A DNA stretch of 6,474 nucleotides, taken from contig JAKBHQ010000249.1 in assembly GCA_021836665.1 (NCBI GenBank), forward strand, positions 1-6,474, read 5' to 3'. Source of the stretch: Thermoplasmata archaeon (GTDB lineage: Bacteria > Actinomycetota > Acidimicrobiia > Acidimicrobiales > Acidimicrobiaceae). Shown here piece after piece: positions 1 to 6,295 of the stretch. The notes beneath the pieces are model-generated. The model did not search any database. It was not told the DNA's origin and saw only the letters and a list, made by a program, of their open reading frames with translations. A program made the translations under genes and the position numbers. The first letter of the stretch is position 1. Each line of letters begins with the position of its first letter.

Positions 1-1927
1 CGGCCGACTCGATCCAGGTGACCAGTGCCAATACATCATCTCGAGATGCGTCTGACGCTTTGGTCGCCGCCCTCATTTGCTCTTCAACTTTGAGTGTCGC
101 CTCAACGAGGGCTTGGGCGTCAGAATAGAGCAGTCTGTTCGATTCCGCTGCTTGAGCCGTGTTCCCTTCGAGTTCTTCAAATAGGCTTAACTGCAAGGTC
201 GAGGTAGAAGTTATCGAGGCAACCTCGGCTGCAACCTCGGCTAGTCTTAGTCCGAGTTCACTTGACGCCTTTGCGATCTTGTCGACGACGCCATCGAAGT
301 CGATGTTGTGCTTTGTTGCTCCGCCGGCATCTGGCTCGTTCCTCAATTGTGAAGTGTTCGATTTTGGCACTTCGGCACTTGAGGCTATTCCTATCCTGAT
401 GGCACCCCAATGCTCTCCGCGGATGAATATTGGCGCCGATAGATCTTTCATCGATATTGGTCGATCGGAGTGTTTTGTTGTTCTCCTGAAAGTTTGAATA
501 CAAAATGGCCTAGTGCTCCGAAGGGCCCCGTCAGCAATACGGTCCTCATCTTGGCCAAGGTCTGCACCGTCGGTTCCACCCGTCGGTTCCTTGGAACCCT
601 CCGCGGCGTAATGTCGGCGGCTCGTGCCTTGCGGTCGGGATAACGATCCTTTATCGGTGACGATAATGTAACTTATCGACTGATACTGGAGTAGAAGTCC
701 TTGTATTTTACTAAAGACCGAATTGCCGTTCTTGGTTTCACCGAGGAGTGATTCGGGGCGAATCGGAAAGCCTGACCCTAATATGCTGCCATCGAAGAGA
801 TCCTCTTTTGAAATGGTGCCGTCGTCGATGAGGGATTCAATTTCGTTTGATATCCTATCAGCCAATGAGATAGCTAGCATTGAGATCTCTTGATCGAATG
901 AGTTTGAGCCAGAGATCGCCGCTTCTATCAACAGCCATTCCGCTAGCGAGACTAACTCTGAAAGCTCATGGGTGCATTTCTGGAGCCCATTCCTTGAATC
1001 GGAAAACCCATCCCTGAGGGAGTCGAAAGCGACTTCGCGCATCGACGAGAGCCTGCTGGAGTTTTGTACAAAACTATCAATACCGGCAATACGTTCTGAC
1101 AACTCGTCAACCTGTTGCTGGGTCGTCTCGATATATGCAAGAATGCGGCTCGAGGAGCCTTCGGCTCGGGTTGCCCTCTGCTTGGCAAGGACGGACGATC
1201 TACCAATTGCGCTAACGGCTTGAATCAGGGGTTCAGTTGTTTCTGATATCGAGTGTGCGGCACTTATGGTTTTATCTGAAAGGCTCCTGACCGATTGGGC
1301 TATTACCTCGAAGCCATCACCTGCTACGCCACTCCTTGCGGCTTCAATCCTGGCATTTAGCGCCAATATATGAGTCTGCTGTGCGATCGAATCGATACTT
1401 TGCGCAATGGCATTAATGGAGCTGATTGTCCCCTTTAGCGTATTGAGCCTGCTGTCGGCGACGGTGACCCACTCAGAAAGATTGGCGATCTCTTGGCAAG
1501 TTATCGAGGCGGATTCTTTGGAAAGGGTCATCTCATTGGCCACTAGTTCGGTCACACCCATGAGGGCTTCGGTGTCGCTTGAAAGGTCCTTGGCGCGAAG
1601 AGACAGGTCGGAAGTTGTTTGTGCCAGATCATCGAAGAGTACTGTCTGGTTATTCGTGGTAACTAATATTTCGTTTAATTCATTGCCGAGGTCAACTAGG
1701 TCGAGGGCGATTTCGCCTCCGGCCTCAGAAATCACGCTAATTACCCCGGTTGTTTTTCGCTCTTCAAGCACCGTGTCCTGCATTATTTGGCATCCGTCAG
1801 CGAGAAACCCACATAAAGCACTAGCCTTTGGATTTTCGACTTCCGCTTCGGGCTCGCCAGCGCTAAGGTTTTCAAGTGTTGCCATCTGAGTCATTTCCAG
1901 TTTCCGATCTAAAAAGCCAATTCGCAT
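1..1927 (-). CDS. Soluble methyl-accepting chemotaxis-like receptor with C-terminal-type sensor domain (3' end outside window)
   Basis: The minus strand is open from the left edge to an ATG at 1927 (642 codons seen; the C-terminus is missing). The chemoreceptor signalling hairpin is recognisable at about residues 170-220: QQTHILALNARIEAARSG, then GDGFEVIAQSVRSLSDK, matching the family tip pattern QTNLLALNAAIEAARAGE..GFAVVA.EVR.L. I see no membrane segment, so it is inferred to be cytoplasmic, signalling through CheA/CheW. Residues about 365-515 resemble a sensor domain found C-terminal in some receptors (ISKEDLFD, then TRPFCIQTFRR, MKDLSAPIFIRGEHWGAIRIG). Its usual D-x-NGY-x-P-x-HN-like stretch is replaced by a hydrophilic segment. 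Residues about 530-642 are again long, Ala/Glu-rich helix and may lead into a second signalling module beyond the window. Start choices are ATG 1927 (GGGA 8 nt upstream), ATG 1894 (GGA 8 nt upstream) and ATG 1885; the first is only slightly preferred. The family call is firm; the ligand is unknown. Confidence 0.88.
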   Translation of the reverse strand, partial: MRIGFLDRKLEMTQMATLENLSAGEPEAEVENPKASALCGFLADGCQIMQDTVLEERKTTGVISVISEAGGEIALDLVDLGNELNEILVTTNNQTVLFDDLAQTTSDLSLRAKDLSSDTEALMGVTELVANEMTLSKESASITCQEIANLSEWVTVADSRLNTLKGTISSINAIAQSIDSIAQQTHILALNARIEAARSGVAGDGFEVIAQSVRSLSDKTISAAHSISETTEPLIQAVSAIGRSSVLAKQRATRAEGSSSRILAYIETTQQQVDELSERIAGIDSFVQNSSRLSSMREVAFDSLRDGFSDSRNGLQKCTHELSELVSLAEWLLIEAAISGSNSFDQEISMLAISLADRISNEIESLIDDGTISKEDLFDGSILGSGFPIRPESLLGETKNGNSVFSKIQGLLLQYQSISYIIVTDKGSLSRPQGTSRRHYAAEGSKEPTGGTDGADLGQDEDRIADGALRSTRPFCIQTFRRTTKHSDRPISMKDLSAPIFIRGEHWGAIRIGIASSAEVPKSNTSQLRNEPDAGGATKHNIDFDGVVDKIAKASSELGLRLAEVAAEVASITSTSTLQLSLFEELEGNTAQAAESNRLLYSDAQALVEATLKVEEQMRAATKASDASRDDVLALVTWIESA

Positions 1928-2285
1928 AGCCGGAATCCCACAATTGTGCGATGGTTAAGGTCTCGACGGCGGATAACGAGTGATTCAATGGCTCTCGTAA
2001 TAAGGGTAATTGGTCCCGAAGCTTGCGGGAAGTTCTCTCGATTTCAAACGCTCGATCAAGACCCGCTAATCGACAGAGATTAGGATTATTAAACACGAAA
2101 TCAAGTAATAATTCTCGGGGTGTCACCCGGCTAGCTGGCAGATTTTCGTTTCTCCAAAAACTCCAGTGAAAAATTGAATGCGTTAAGGAGAGATAATCGA
2201 ACTCAACATACGTTGAAGGACCACTGTGGTGCGCTATTAATTTGTCACGCCACAGACCATGCCCGAATTTAGCGACCTCCTCGTA
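1872..2285 (-). pseudogene. Unrecognised protein remnant: 137-codon open frame lacking a proper start
   Basis: I do not recognise this protein. The frame is free of stops from just after a TAG (2286-2288) to a TGA at 1872-1874. Its composition looks natural: Trp, His, Asp/Glu and Leu well spread, with stretches such as YVEFDYLSLTHSIFHWSFW, TPRELLLDFVFNNPNLCRL and LTIAQLWDSGYANWLF. The upper half has no ATG, GTG or TTG. The first in-frame start is a GTG at 2126 with no Shine-Dalgarno sequence, which would give only 84 residues and cut through the apparent coding stretch. A strong GGAGG (2276-2280) lies upstream, but the ATG after it (2260) is in a different frame that stops after seven codons. 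A single -1 shift there would restore about 130 codons. It overlaps the chemoreceptor start by up to 56 nt. I read it as a frameshifted or truncated gene; it could also be an intact short gene from GTG 2126, or chance. Confidence 0.42.
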
Positions 2286-2310
2286 CTACTCAATGAGCGA
2301 CGACTATGAG

Positions 2311-2367
2311 GTTTTAGGGATATTGGTTTTAGGGATATTGGTTTTAGGGATATTGGTTTTAGGGATA
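2311..2367. repeat. 15-bp tandem repeat, 3.8 perfect copies
   Basis: The unit GTTTTAGGGATATTG is repeated at 2311-2325, 2326-2340 and 2341-2355, with a fourth copy cut after 12 bases (2356-2367). All copies are identical. Because the unit is a multiple of three, every frame stays open through it. On the minus strand one frame reads ISLKP over and over inside a short open frame (2237-2434) that I do not believe is a gene. Perfect identity suggests recent slippage expansion. It lies just upstream of the broken frame at 1872-2285, on that frame's 5' side. Confidence 0.95.
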
Positions 2368-2651
2368 CGGCTTTGCCTAGGTGTAGCTCTGTCGAGGGGC
2401 CGAGTCGACTGAGATCGAGAGCATGCTTGATCACATCTTCTCGTTGGTGTCGATCCCTGATACGGCATTCATCATCTCATCAAGGGGATCAAGGGTCGGT
2501 CGTCTCGGTGTGTTTGTGGATGAGTTTGCAGGTCTTTTCGCAATCTCGCTAACGCTGTTGGACTCATACTTCGTCGCTACATTCGCCGTTGCTCCGCTAG
2601 AGGTCATCAAGGAGTATGTGGCTAATCAGCGCAAGGTTTGAGCGCAGGTCT

Positions 2652-2833
2652 CAGGGCTTCGCCCTGGTGGGGCTCTACATCCCCATGGCTAAAGCCAGGG
2701 GCATTCCGCCCCACACCCCATTCTGGTAAACCAGTAGCCCGAGTGAAGGTTTAGCGAGGGAGAAGTTACTCCGTTCTGCTCCCACCGTAAAACTGGTTTC
2801 ATGAGCCTGAATACTCGATTCACCATTGAATCG
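2652..2833. other. Cluster of strong hairpins (possible IS200/IS605-type end remnant or structured RNA)
   Basis: Several stems follow each other. CAGGGC-ttc-GCCCTG is at 2652-2666. A nested structure at 2667-2714 pairs outer GTGGGGC with GCCCCAC around an inner CCCC-a-TGGC-TAAA-GCCA-GGGG (2681-2701). CTGG-TAAA-CCAG is at 2723-2734; its AAACCAGT (2728-2735) can alternatively pair with ACTGGTTT (2792-2799). GGGAG pairs with CTCCC (2758-2783), and CGATTCA-ccat-TGAATCG lies at 2816-2833. The inner CCCC.TGGC..GCCA.GGGG hairpin resembles subterminal hairpins of IS200/IS605-family elements from memory, but no tnpA or tnpB fragment is readable next to it, so that origin is only a guess. The base pairing itself is directly visible. 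Confidence 0.5.
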
Positions 2834-3033
2834 GTGGAGCCTTATTTCCCTCGATCGAGACAAAGGGACTGACCTCGACCACTTAGACCTTGGAAAGGTT
2901 TCAGCGACTTGCTATCGGTACTTGTCTGCCTGGTAGAAGTTGGTGAAGCTAAGGTTTGGTTGAATTGAAGCTAACATATATTGTTCGATTAAAATTATCC
3001 AATCTCAGCCGACTTTATTCTCAGCCGTAAGGT

Positions 3034-3050
3034 AGATCGTCAAACGATCT
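3034..3050. promoter_or_regulatory. Perfect inverted repeat just upstream of the Rpf-type gene
   Basis: AGATCGT-caa-ACGATCT forms a 7-bp perfect inverted repeat with a 3-nt spacer, ending 14 nt before the chosen ATG (3065). It could be an operator or an mRNA hairpin next to the ribosome site. It also covers an alternative TTG start at 3050 and separates that TTG from the nearest AAGG (3029-3032), which argues for the ATG. Confidence 0.45.
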
Positions 3051-3064
3051 TGGACAAGCCTTTC

Positions 3065-4066
3065 ATGAGTCGCCTGAGGGGGAAAGGTGTCGAGAATTTG
3101 CAAAGTAGTGGTTGCCGAGTGGGGGTCTCCGCTCTGATAAGGCTAACGCTTTTCGCTTCGGTTCTTGTGAGTATTACTGATCTCTCTTCACCAGCAAGTG
3201 CTAGCCAAAGTGTCCTTCAAGAACAGGCATCATCGATCGCTAATCAAATAACTTCAGACTCCTCCGCTGTCAGATCGCTTGTCATCCAACGTGGAAATAT
3301 TGAGGGTCAGATAAATCAGCTGAACGCGAATATAGCAAGTTCGCAGACAAGTTTGACGACGGAACGGGGGAAGGTCAAGAAACTAGAGAGCGCCTTGACT
3401 AGGGCGGCCATCAACGTCTACGTAGGTGGGTTTGGAGTGACGTCATTGGGACGGTTGCTCTCCTCGACGCAGCAGGATTATCTTCTCAAGTTAGATTTTG
3501 AGAATTTGTCGTCAATGTCGGTTTCTGACACTACGCAGGAACTGCGCTTCCTAACCCTTCAAATCAGCCAGCAGGAGCTAGCCCTTGACAATCAACTCGT
3601 CTCCCTGAAGTCGAAGCTTGCAACTTTGTCTGCCGCAGAGACCTCACTTGCAAACAGAGTAACAGCTGAGCAGTCCGTACTTTCCCAAGTGAATGGGCAG
3701 ATCGAAACCCTAATACAACAGGCCCTCGCCAGGAAAGCTCGACAGAACACCGTGCAAGGATTGCCATCACCAGGTGGAATCAGGACCATCGTTCAGAGTC
3801 CGCCGCTCAATCAGAGTTCTTCCCTTACAAGCGATCTCACAAGGATTCGCGACTGCGAATCCGGCGGCAACTATTCCGATAATACCGGTAATGGTTATTA
3901 TGGGGCATATCAGTTCTCCGAGTCGACTTGGCTCGGGCTAGGATTCTCGGGTTACCCATACCAGGCGACACCTTTGATTCAAGATCAAGCAGCGGCGCAA
4001 TTAGCTTCACGGTCTGGGTGGGGCCAGTGGCCGGCGTGTGCACTGCTTGCCGGGCTGATCTCTTGA
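3065..4066 (+). CDS. Secreted Rpf-domain peptidoglycan hydrolase with PcsB-like coiled-coil region
   Basis: The 333-residue product is predicted to cleave cell-wall peptidoglycan outside the membrane. Residues about 21-38 form the hydrophobic core of a signal peptide, with a likely cleavage site after PASA (residue 46). Residues about 47-225 are Gln/Ser/Leu-rich coiled coil, interrupted at 105-165 by a segment (ALTRAAINVYVGG, then LGRLLSST and YLLKLDFENL) typical of PcsB/RipC-type hydrolase N-terminal regions. A Pro/Ser/Gln linker follows (230-255). Residues 256-333 are a resuscitation-promoting factor (lysozyme-like) domain: RDCESGGNYSDNTGNGYYGAYQFS and a closing GWGQWPAC. Glu265 is the expected catalytic acid, and Cys264 and Cys325 the expected disulfide pair. 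ATG 3065 (GGA 10 nt upstream) is preferred over TTG 3050, which adds five residues. It stands alone between non-coding stretches. The domain call is firm; regulation by an FtsEX-like partner is inference. Confidence 0.92.
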   Translation: MSRLRGKGVENLQSSGCRVGVSALIRLTLFASVLVSITDLSSPASASQSVLQEQASSIANQITSDSSAVRSLVIQRGNIEGQINQLNANIASSQTSLTTERGKVKKLESALTRAAINVYVGGFGVTSLGRLLSSTQQDYLLKLDFENLSSMSVSDTTQELRFLTLQISQQELALDNQLVSLKSKLATLSAAETSLANRVTAEQSVLSQVNGQIETLIQQALARKARQNTVQGLPSPGGIRTIVQSPPLNQSSSLTSDLTRIRDCESGGNYSDNTGNGYYGAYQFSESTWLGLGFSGYPYQATPLIQDQAAAQLASRSGWGQWPACALLAGLIS

Positions 4067-4117
4067 CCTTCGTCGAATCTTTTTTCTTCCCTGCAGTTAA
4101 TATTCATATATTTGTCT

Positions 4118-4145
4118 AGTGTCACAGAACGACACTTGGTATAGT
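4118..4145 (+). promoter_or_regulatory. Candidate permease promoter (extended -10) with adjacent inverted repeat
   Basis: TGG-TATAGT (4137-4145) matches an extended -10 element. Immediately upstream, AGTGTC-acagaac-GACACT (4118-4136) is a perfect 6-bp inverted repeat covering the place where a -35 box would lie, as expected for a repressor operator. No T-run follows the repeat, so it is not a good terminator for the preceding gene. Transcription from here would give a leader of about 120 nt before the permease ATG. Confidence 0.4.
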
Positions 4146-4228
4146 TCTCCGATGGAATCCTCGAAAGCTTCGAGCAGGTGACCAAGTCCGGCGTCTGTTC
4201 CAAGCGACCCGAGGTATTTCTGCTCTTT

Positions 4229-4248
4229 GGTGTGCAATGGAGCACACC
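4229..4248 (+). promoter_or_regulatory. Perfect inverted repeat in the permease leader
   Basis: GGTGTGC-aatgga-GCACACC is a 7-bp perfect palindrome with a 6-nt centre. It ends 12 nt before the permease Shine-Dalgarno sequence. It could be a regulator site (GntR- or TetR-like spacing) or an RNA hairpin affecting translation. It is distinct in sequence from the repeat at 4118-4136. Confidence 0.45.
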
Positions 4249-4260
4249 TATCGACGATAT

Positions 4261-4265
4261 GGAGG
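4261..4265 (+). promoter_or_regulatory. Shine-Dalgarno sequence fixing the permease start
   Basis: GGAGG lies 9 nt before ATG 4275. It decides against the in-frame upstream TTG at 4227, which has no ribosome site and would place the start inside the inverted repeat. Confidence 0.85.
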
Positions 4266-4274
4266 ATAATTCCA

Positions 4275-5762
4275 ATGGACCAAAGTGATTCAATGGTTCC
4301 CGGAAAGCTTTCGGCAACGGAGGTTGAGCCACAATCGATGGCACCTCCGCACCAACAGCACAGACTGCGCTCGGGTTCTTTAGGAATTATAGATATCTCA
4401 GCGGCGACGATGGCCAACATCGGGCCTGCCATGAGCTTCTTTTTTGGATTTGGCTTCCTGGCGATAACAGCGGGCGTAGCGTCCCCACTTACCATTGTTG
4501 CCGCAGGAATTGCAATTGCATTTCTAGCGAACACATTGTCTGAGTTTTCGAAGGCGCAGCCTTCTGCGGGCGGTTTCATTACCTTCGTTGGCAAGTCCTT
4601 CGGACCTACTAGTGCAGTGACGACAGCCATCCTTGCTGGAGTTGGCTATATCGTGGCCATGGCCTCGGTAATTGCCATCTCCGGAGGGTTTTTGTCGATC
4701 CTTCTTAGCCACTATCTAAAGTGGAATGTTCCCTGGGGCATCCTTACGGCCGTCCTCACCGTCCTTGCGGTGATGCTGATGATCAGAGGGGTGTCGGTTT
4801 CCACCAAGGTTGCCGGATTCTTCTTTGCCTTCGAGATAGCGGTACTCTTCATCGTCTCGATTGTGGCAATCATCCAAAGTGGAGGGCACCTCTCGTTGAC
4901 CCCTTTTGAGCCGAGCCACATTACCAACGGAATGTCCGGTCTAGCTGCTGGCTTTCCCCTTGCCATCTATCTATTTATCGGATGGGAGAATTCAGCAGCC
5001 CTCGCCGAGGAGACAAACGATCCGAGGAGGAACGTGCCAAAGGCGGTCTTCGCTTCCGTGGCCATTATGTCCGTCAGCTACATAGTCTTTGCCTACGCAA
5101 CCGTGACCGGTTTTGACTATAACGTCACCAAGTTGGGAAATGCGGCGATCCCCTTTATCACCGTAGCAAATGGTACGGTCGCGATACTGGCCTTCTTTGC
5201 TTACCTTGCAGGAATGACTTCAACACTTGGAGCACTGGTTGCTGGTACGAACTCACAGGCAAGATTGATTTTTTCAGCAGGTAGGGAGGGATTACTGCCT
5301 TCGGCGATAGGGAAAGTTCATCAGGAGCGACGTACGCCAATGAACGCAATCTTAGTATTTGTCGGGATATCGGTTCTGCTGATTGGCGGCTGGGCGCTAG
5401 CACATATATTTGGGTCAGGAACGATGGACCCGATCAACTTTTTTGCTGAGTCATCGACGATGGGAACCATTTTGGTCCTGCTTGTTTACCTCTTGGCCAA
5501 CCTTGCCCTGCCTTTTTACTACAAGAAGTACAAGCCCGCTGATTTTAAAGTCGTCAGACACCTAGTACTTCCAGTTCTGGGGGCTCTTTTTATCATTGTT
5601 CCTTTGTACTACCTAGCCAAGCCTGGTCAGGTGACCCCCTACAACTGGTATCCATACATAGCATTGGTTGTGGTGGTCCTAGCTGTCATATACGCCTCAG
5701 TGCTGTCGAAGCGAAATCCAGGTTTAGCCGACCGTGTTGGTTCGATCGTTGCCGACGAGTAG
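4275..5762 (+). CDS. APC-superfamily amino acid/amine permease
   Basis: The 495-residue integral membrane transporter has the usual length and layout of the amino acid-polyamine-organocation family, probably 12 membrane segments between residues about 45 and 475, with a hydrophilic N-terminal tail of about 40 residues. Family landmarks are visible. After segment 2 comes LSEFSKAQPSAGGFITFVGKSFG (positions 88-110, Pro/Gly-Gly signature). Segment 6 leads into FIGWENSAALAEETNDPRR (residues 234-252), matching the GFE..A.LAEE..NPRR pattern. After segment 8 comes SQARLIFSAGREGLLPSAIG and a following TP (residues 327-355). It would import an amino acid, amine or related compound using the proton or ion gradient, or exchange; the substrate cannot be read from the sequence. 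The leader holds two inverted repeats, and a strong terminator follows, so it is probably a monocistronic, regulated gene. The amidase gene downstream hints at amide-type substrates, but weakly. Confidence 0.93.
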   Translation: MDQSDSMVPGKLSATEVEPQSMAPPHQQHRLRSGSLGIIDISAATMANIGPAMSFFFGFGFLAITAGVASPLTIVAAGIAIAFLANTLSEFSKAQPSAGGFITFVGKSFGPTSAVTTAILAGVGYIVAMASVIAISGGFLSILLSHYLKWNVPWGILTAVLTVLAVMLMIRGVSVSTKVAGFFFAFEIAVLFIVSIVAIIQSGGHLSLTPFEPSHITNGMSGLAAGFPLAIYLFIGWENSAALAEETNDPRRNVPKAVFASVAIMSVSYIVFAYATVTGFDYNVTKLGNAAIPFITVANGTVAILAFFAYLAGMTSTLGALVAGTNSQARLIFSAGREGLLPSAIGKVHQERRTPMNAILVFVGISVLLIGGWALAHIFGSGTMDPINFFAESSTMGTILVLLVYLLANLALPFYYKKYKPADFKVVRHLVLPVLGALFIIVPLYYLAKPGQVTPYNWYPYIALVVVVLAVIYASVLSKRNPGLADRVGSIVADE

Positions 5763-5813
5763 TAATTCAGGCGAGCTGCAGGTAATGGGGTAATTAGTCG
5801 AGATAACTATTCC

Positions 5814-5853
5814 AAGTGGGTCCGACGGATTCTGTCGGACCCACTTTAGTTTT
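5814..5853 (+). terminator. Strong intrinsic terminator after the permease
   Basis: AAGTGGGTCCGAC (5814-5826) pairs perfectly with GTCGGACCCACTT (5834-5846) around a 7-nt loop, followed by TTAGTTTT. The 13-bp GC-rich stem 51 bp after the permease stop is a clear rho-independent terminator. There is no A-run on the left flank, so it acts mainly on plus-strand transcripts. Confidence 0.9.
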
Positions 5854-6295
5854 CGGCAATCATCGGCACTCGCATATCGAATTTGTTGCATTGCAGTGCA
5901 TGACCAGTGCCCAAAGATCCATCGTCATTGGCTAGCAGCGTTTGACGAAGTTCGAAGATTAAGGCGGCTAGACCGGTAGCGATGGTTTTTACCACTCGCC
6001 GACCAGCTGAGGCACCCTGACGGCGGAATGAACAGGATAAATTCCCACGACCATTTCTGGGATAATCGGGCTGGTGAATAGCGAAGTCCCGCTAGCTGCT
6101 TGTGGGGCCTCGGTGCAGATGTAGCTCCCTTGTAATCGTATAACCTTAGAGAAAGCGAGGTCGCAAAGCGTGCTAGTCTGCTCGGTCCTTTACATCTGCT
6201 CCGATGCCTTGTAGGCAAGTATGGTGCGGCTTGGCCGTGGTTGCTCGGTCCATTGAAGACTGAATTTTGGCTATCGGATTTCGAGGTGAAAAGCG
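5854..6295. other. 442-bp intergenic region before the amidase gene
   Basis: No credible gene is seen. A 97-codon minus-strand frame (5925-6218) is Arg/Ser-rich, lacks a ribosome site and resembles nothing. Small structures are visible. TGCATTGCAGTGCA (near 5886-5899) is a near-palindrome, TGCCT-tgt-AGGCA occurs near 6204-6216, and the 10-bp direct repeat TGCTCGGTCC occurs at 6179-6188 and 6242-6251. These could be regulator sites for the amidase gene; no clear -35/-10 pair was found. Confidence 0.5.
6283..6289 (+). promoter_or_regulatory. Shine-Dalgarno sequence of the amidase gene
   Basis: GAGGTGA lies 6 nt before ATG 6296, a near-ideal ribosome-binding site that fixes the start. Confidence 0.8.

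Larger units (their letters stand above)
2286..3064. other. Long non-coding stretch with repeat, hairpins and decayed-looking sequence
   Basis: No convincing gene is seen on either strand. Contents in order: the 15-bp tandem repeat (2311-2367), a 72-codon plus-strand frame (2423-2641) and an overlapping minus-strand frame of about 60 codons, neither supported by a good ribosome site or a recognisable motif, then a hairpin cluster (2652-2833), and an AT-richer stretch (about 2940-3030) that is the likely promoter region of the Rpf-type gene. A weak -10-like TATATT sits at 2977-2982 without a good -35. The mixture of short open frames, repeat and hairpins looks like eroded DNA, perhaps an old insertion. 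Confidence 0.6.

Noticed and set aside
159..1889. Plus-strand open frames opposite the chemoreceptor (112, 83 and 160 codons)
   Set aside because: The minus-strand frame is continuous and has clear family motifs; these are antisense shadows.
2311..2367. CRISPR array
   Set aside because: The 15-bp units are directly adjacent with no spacers, so this is a simple tandem repeat.
2237..2434. 65-codon minus-strand frame containing repeated ISLKP
   Set aside because: It is kept open by the tandem repeat, has no family resemblance, and its end is the false ATG frame after GGAGG.
2423..2641. 72-codon plus-strand frame with a hydrophobic middle
   Set aside because: No good ribosome site, no recognisable motif, third-position GC not distinctive, and the opposite strand is equally open; coding status cannot be supported.
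2675..2863. 62-codon minus-strand frame starting at TTG, ending in GGMPLALAMGM
   Set aside because: It runs through the hairpin cluster, has no ribosome site, and the odd C-terminus simply reads the stems.
2640..3050. ydaO-type (c-di-AMP) riboswitch upstream of the Rpf-type gene
   Set aside because: Such switches often precede actinobacterial cell-wall hydrolases, so I looked for one, but the conserved core sequences are not visible here.
4067..4090. T-run after the Rpf-type gene as a terminator
   Set aside because: TTTTTTCTT is present but the only stem before it is about 3 bp; too weak to call.
5925..6218. 97-codon minus-strand frame between permease and amidase
   Set aside because: Arg/Ser-rich composition, no ribosome site, no family resemblance; probably a chance frame.
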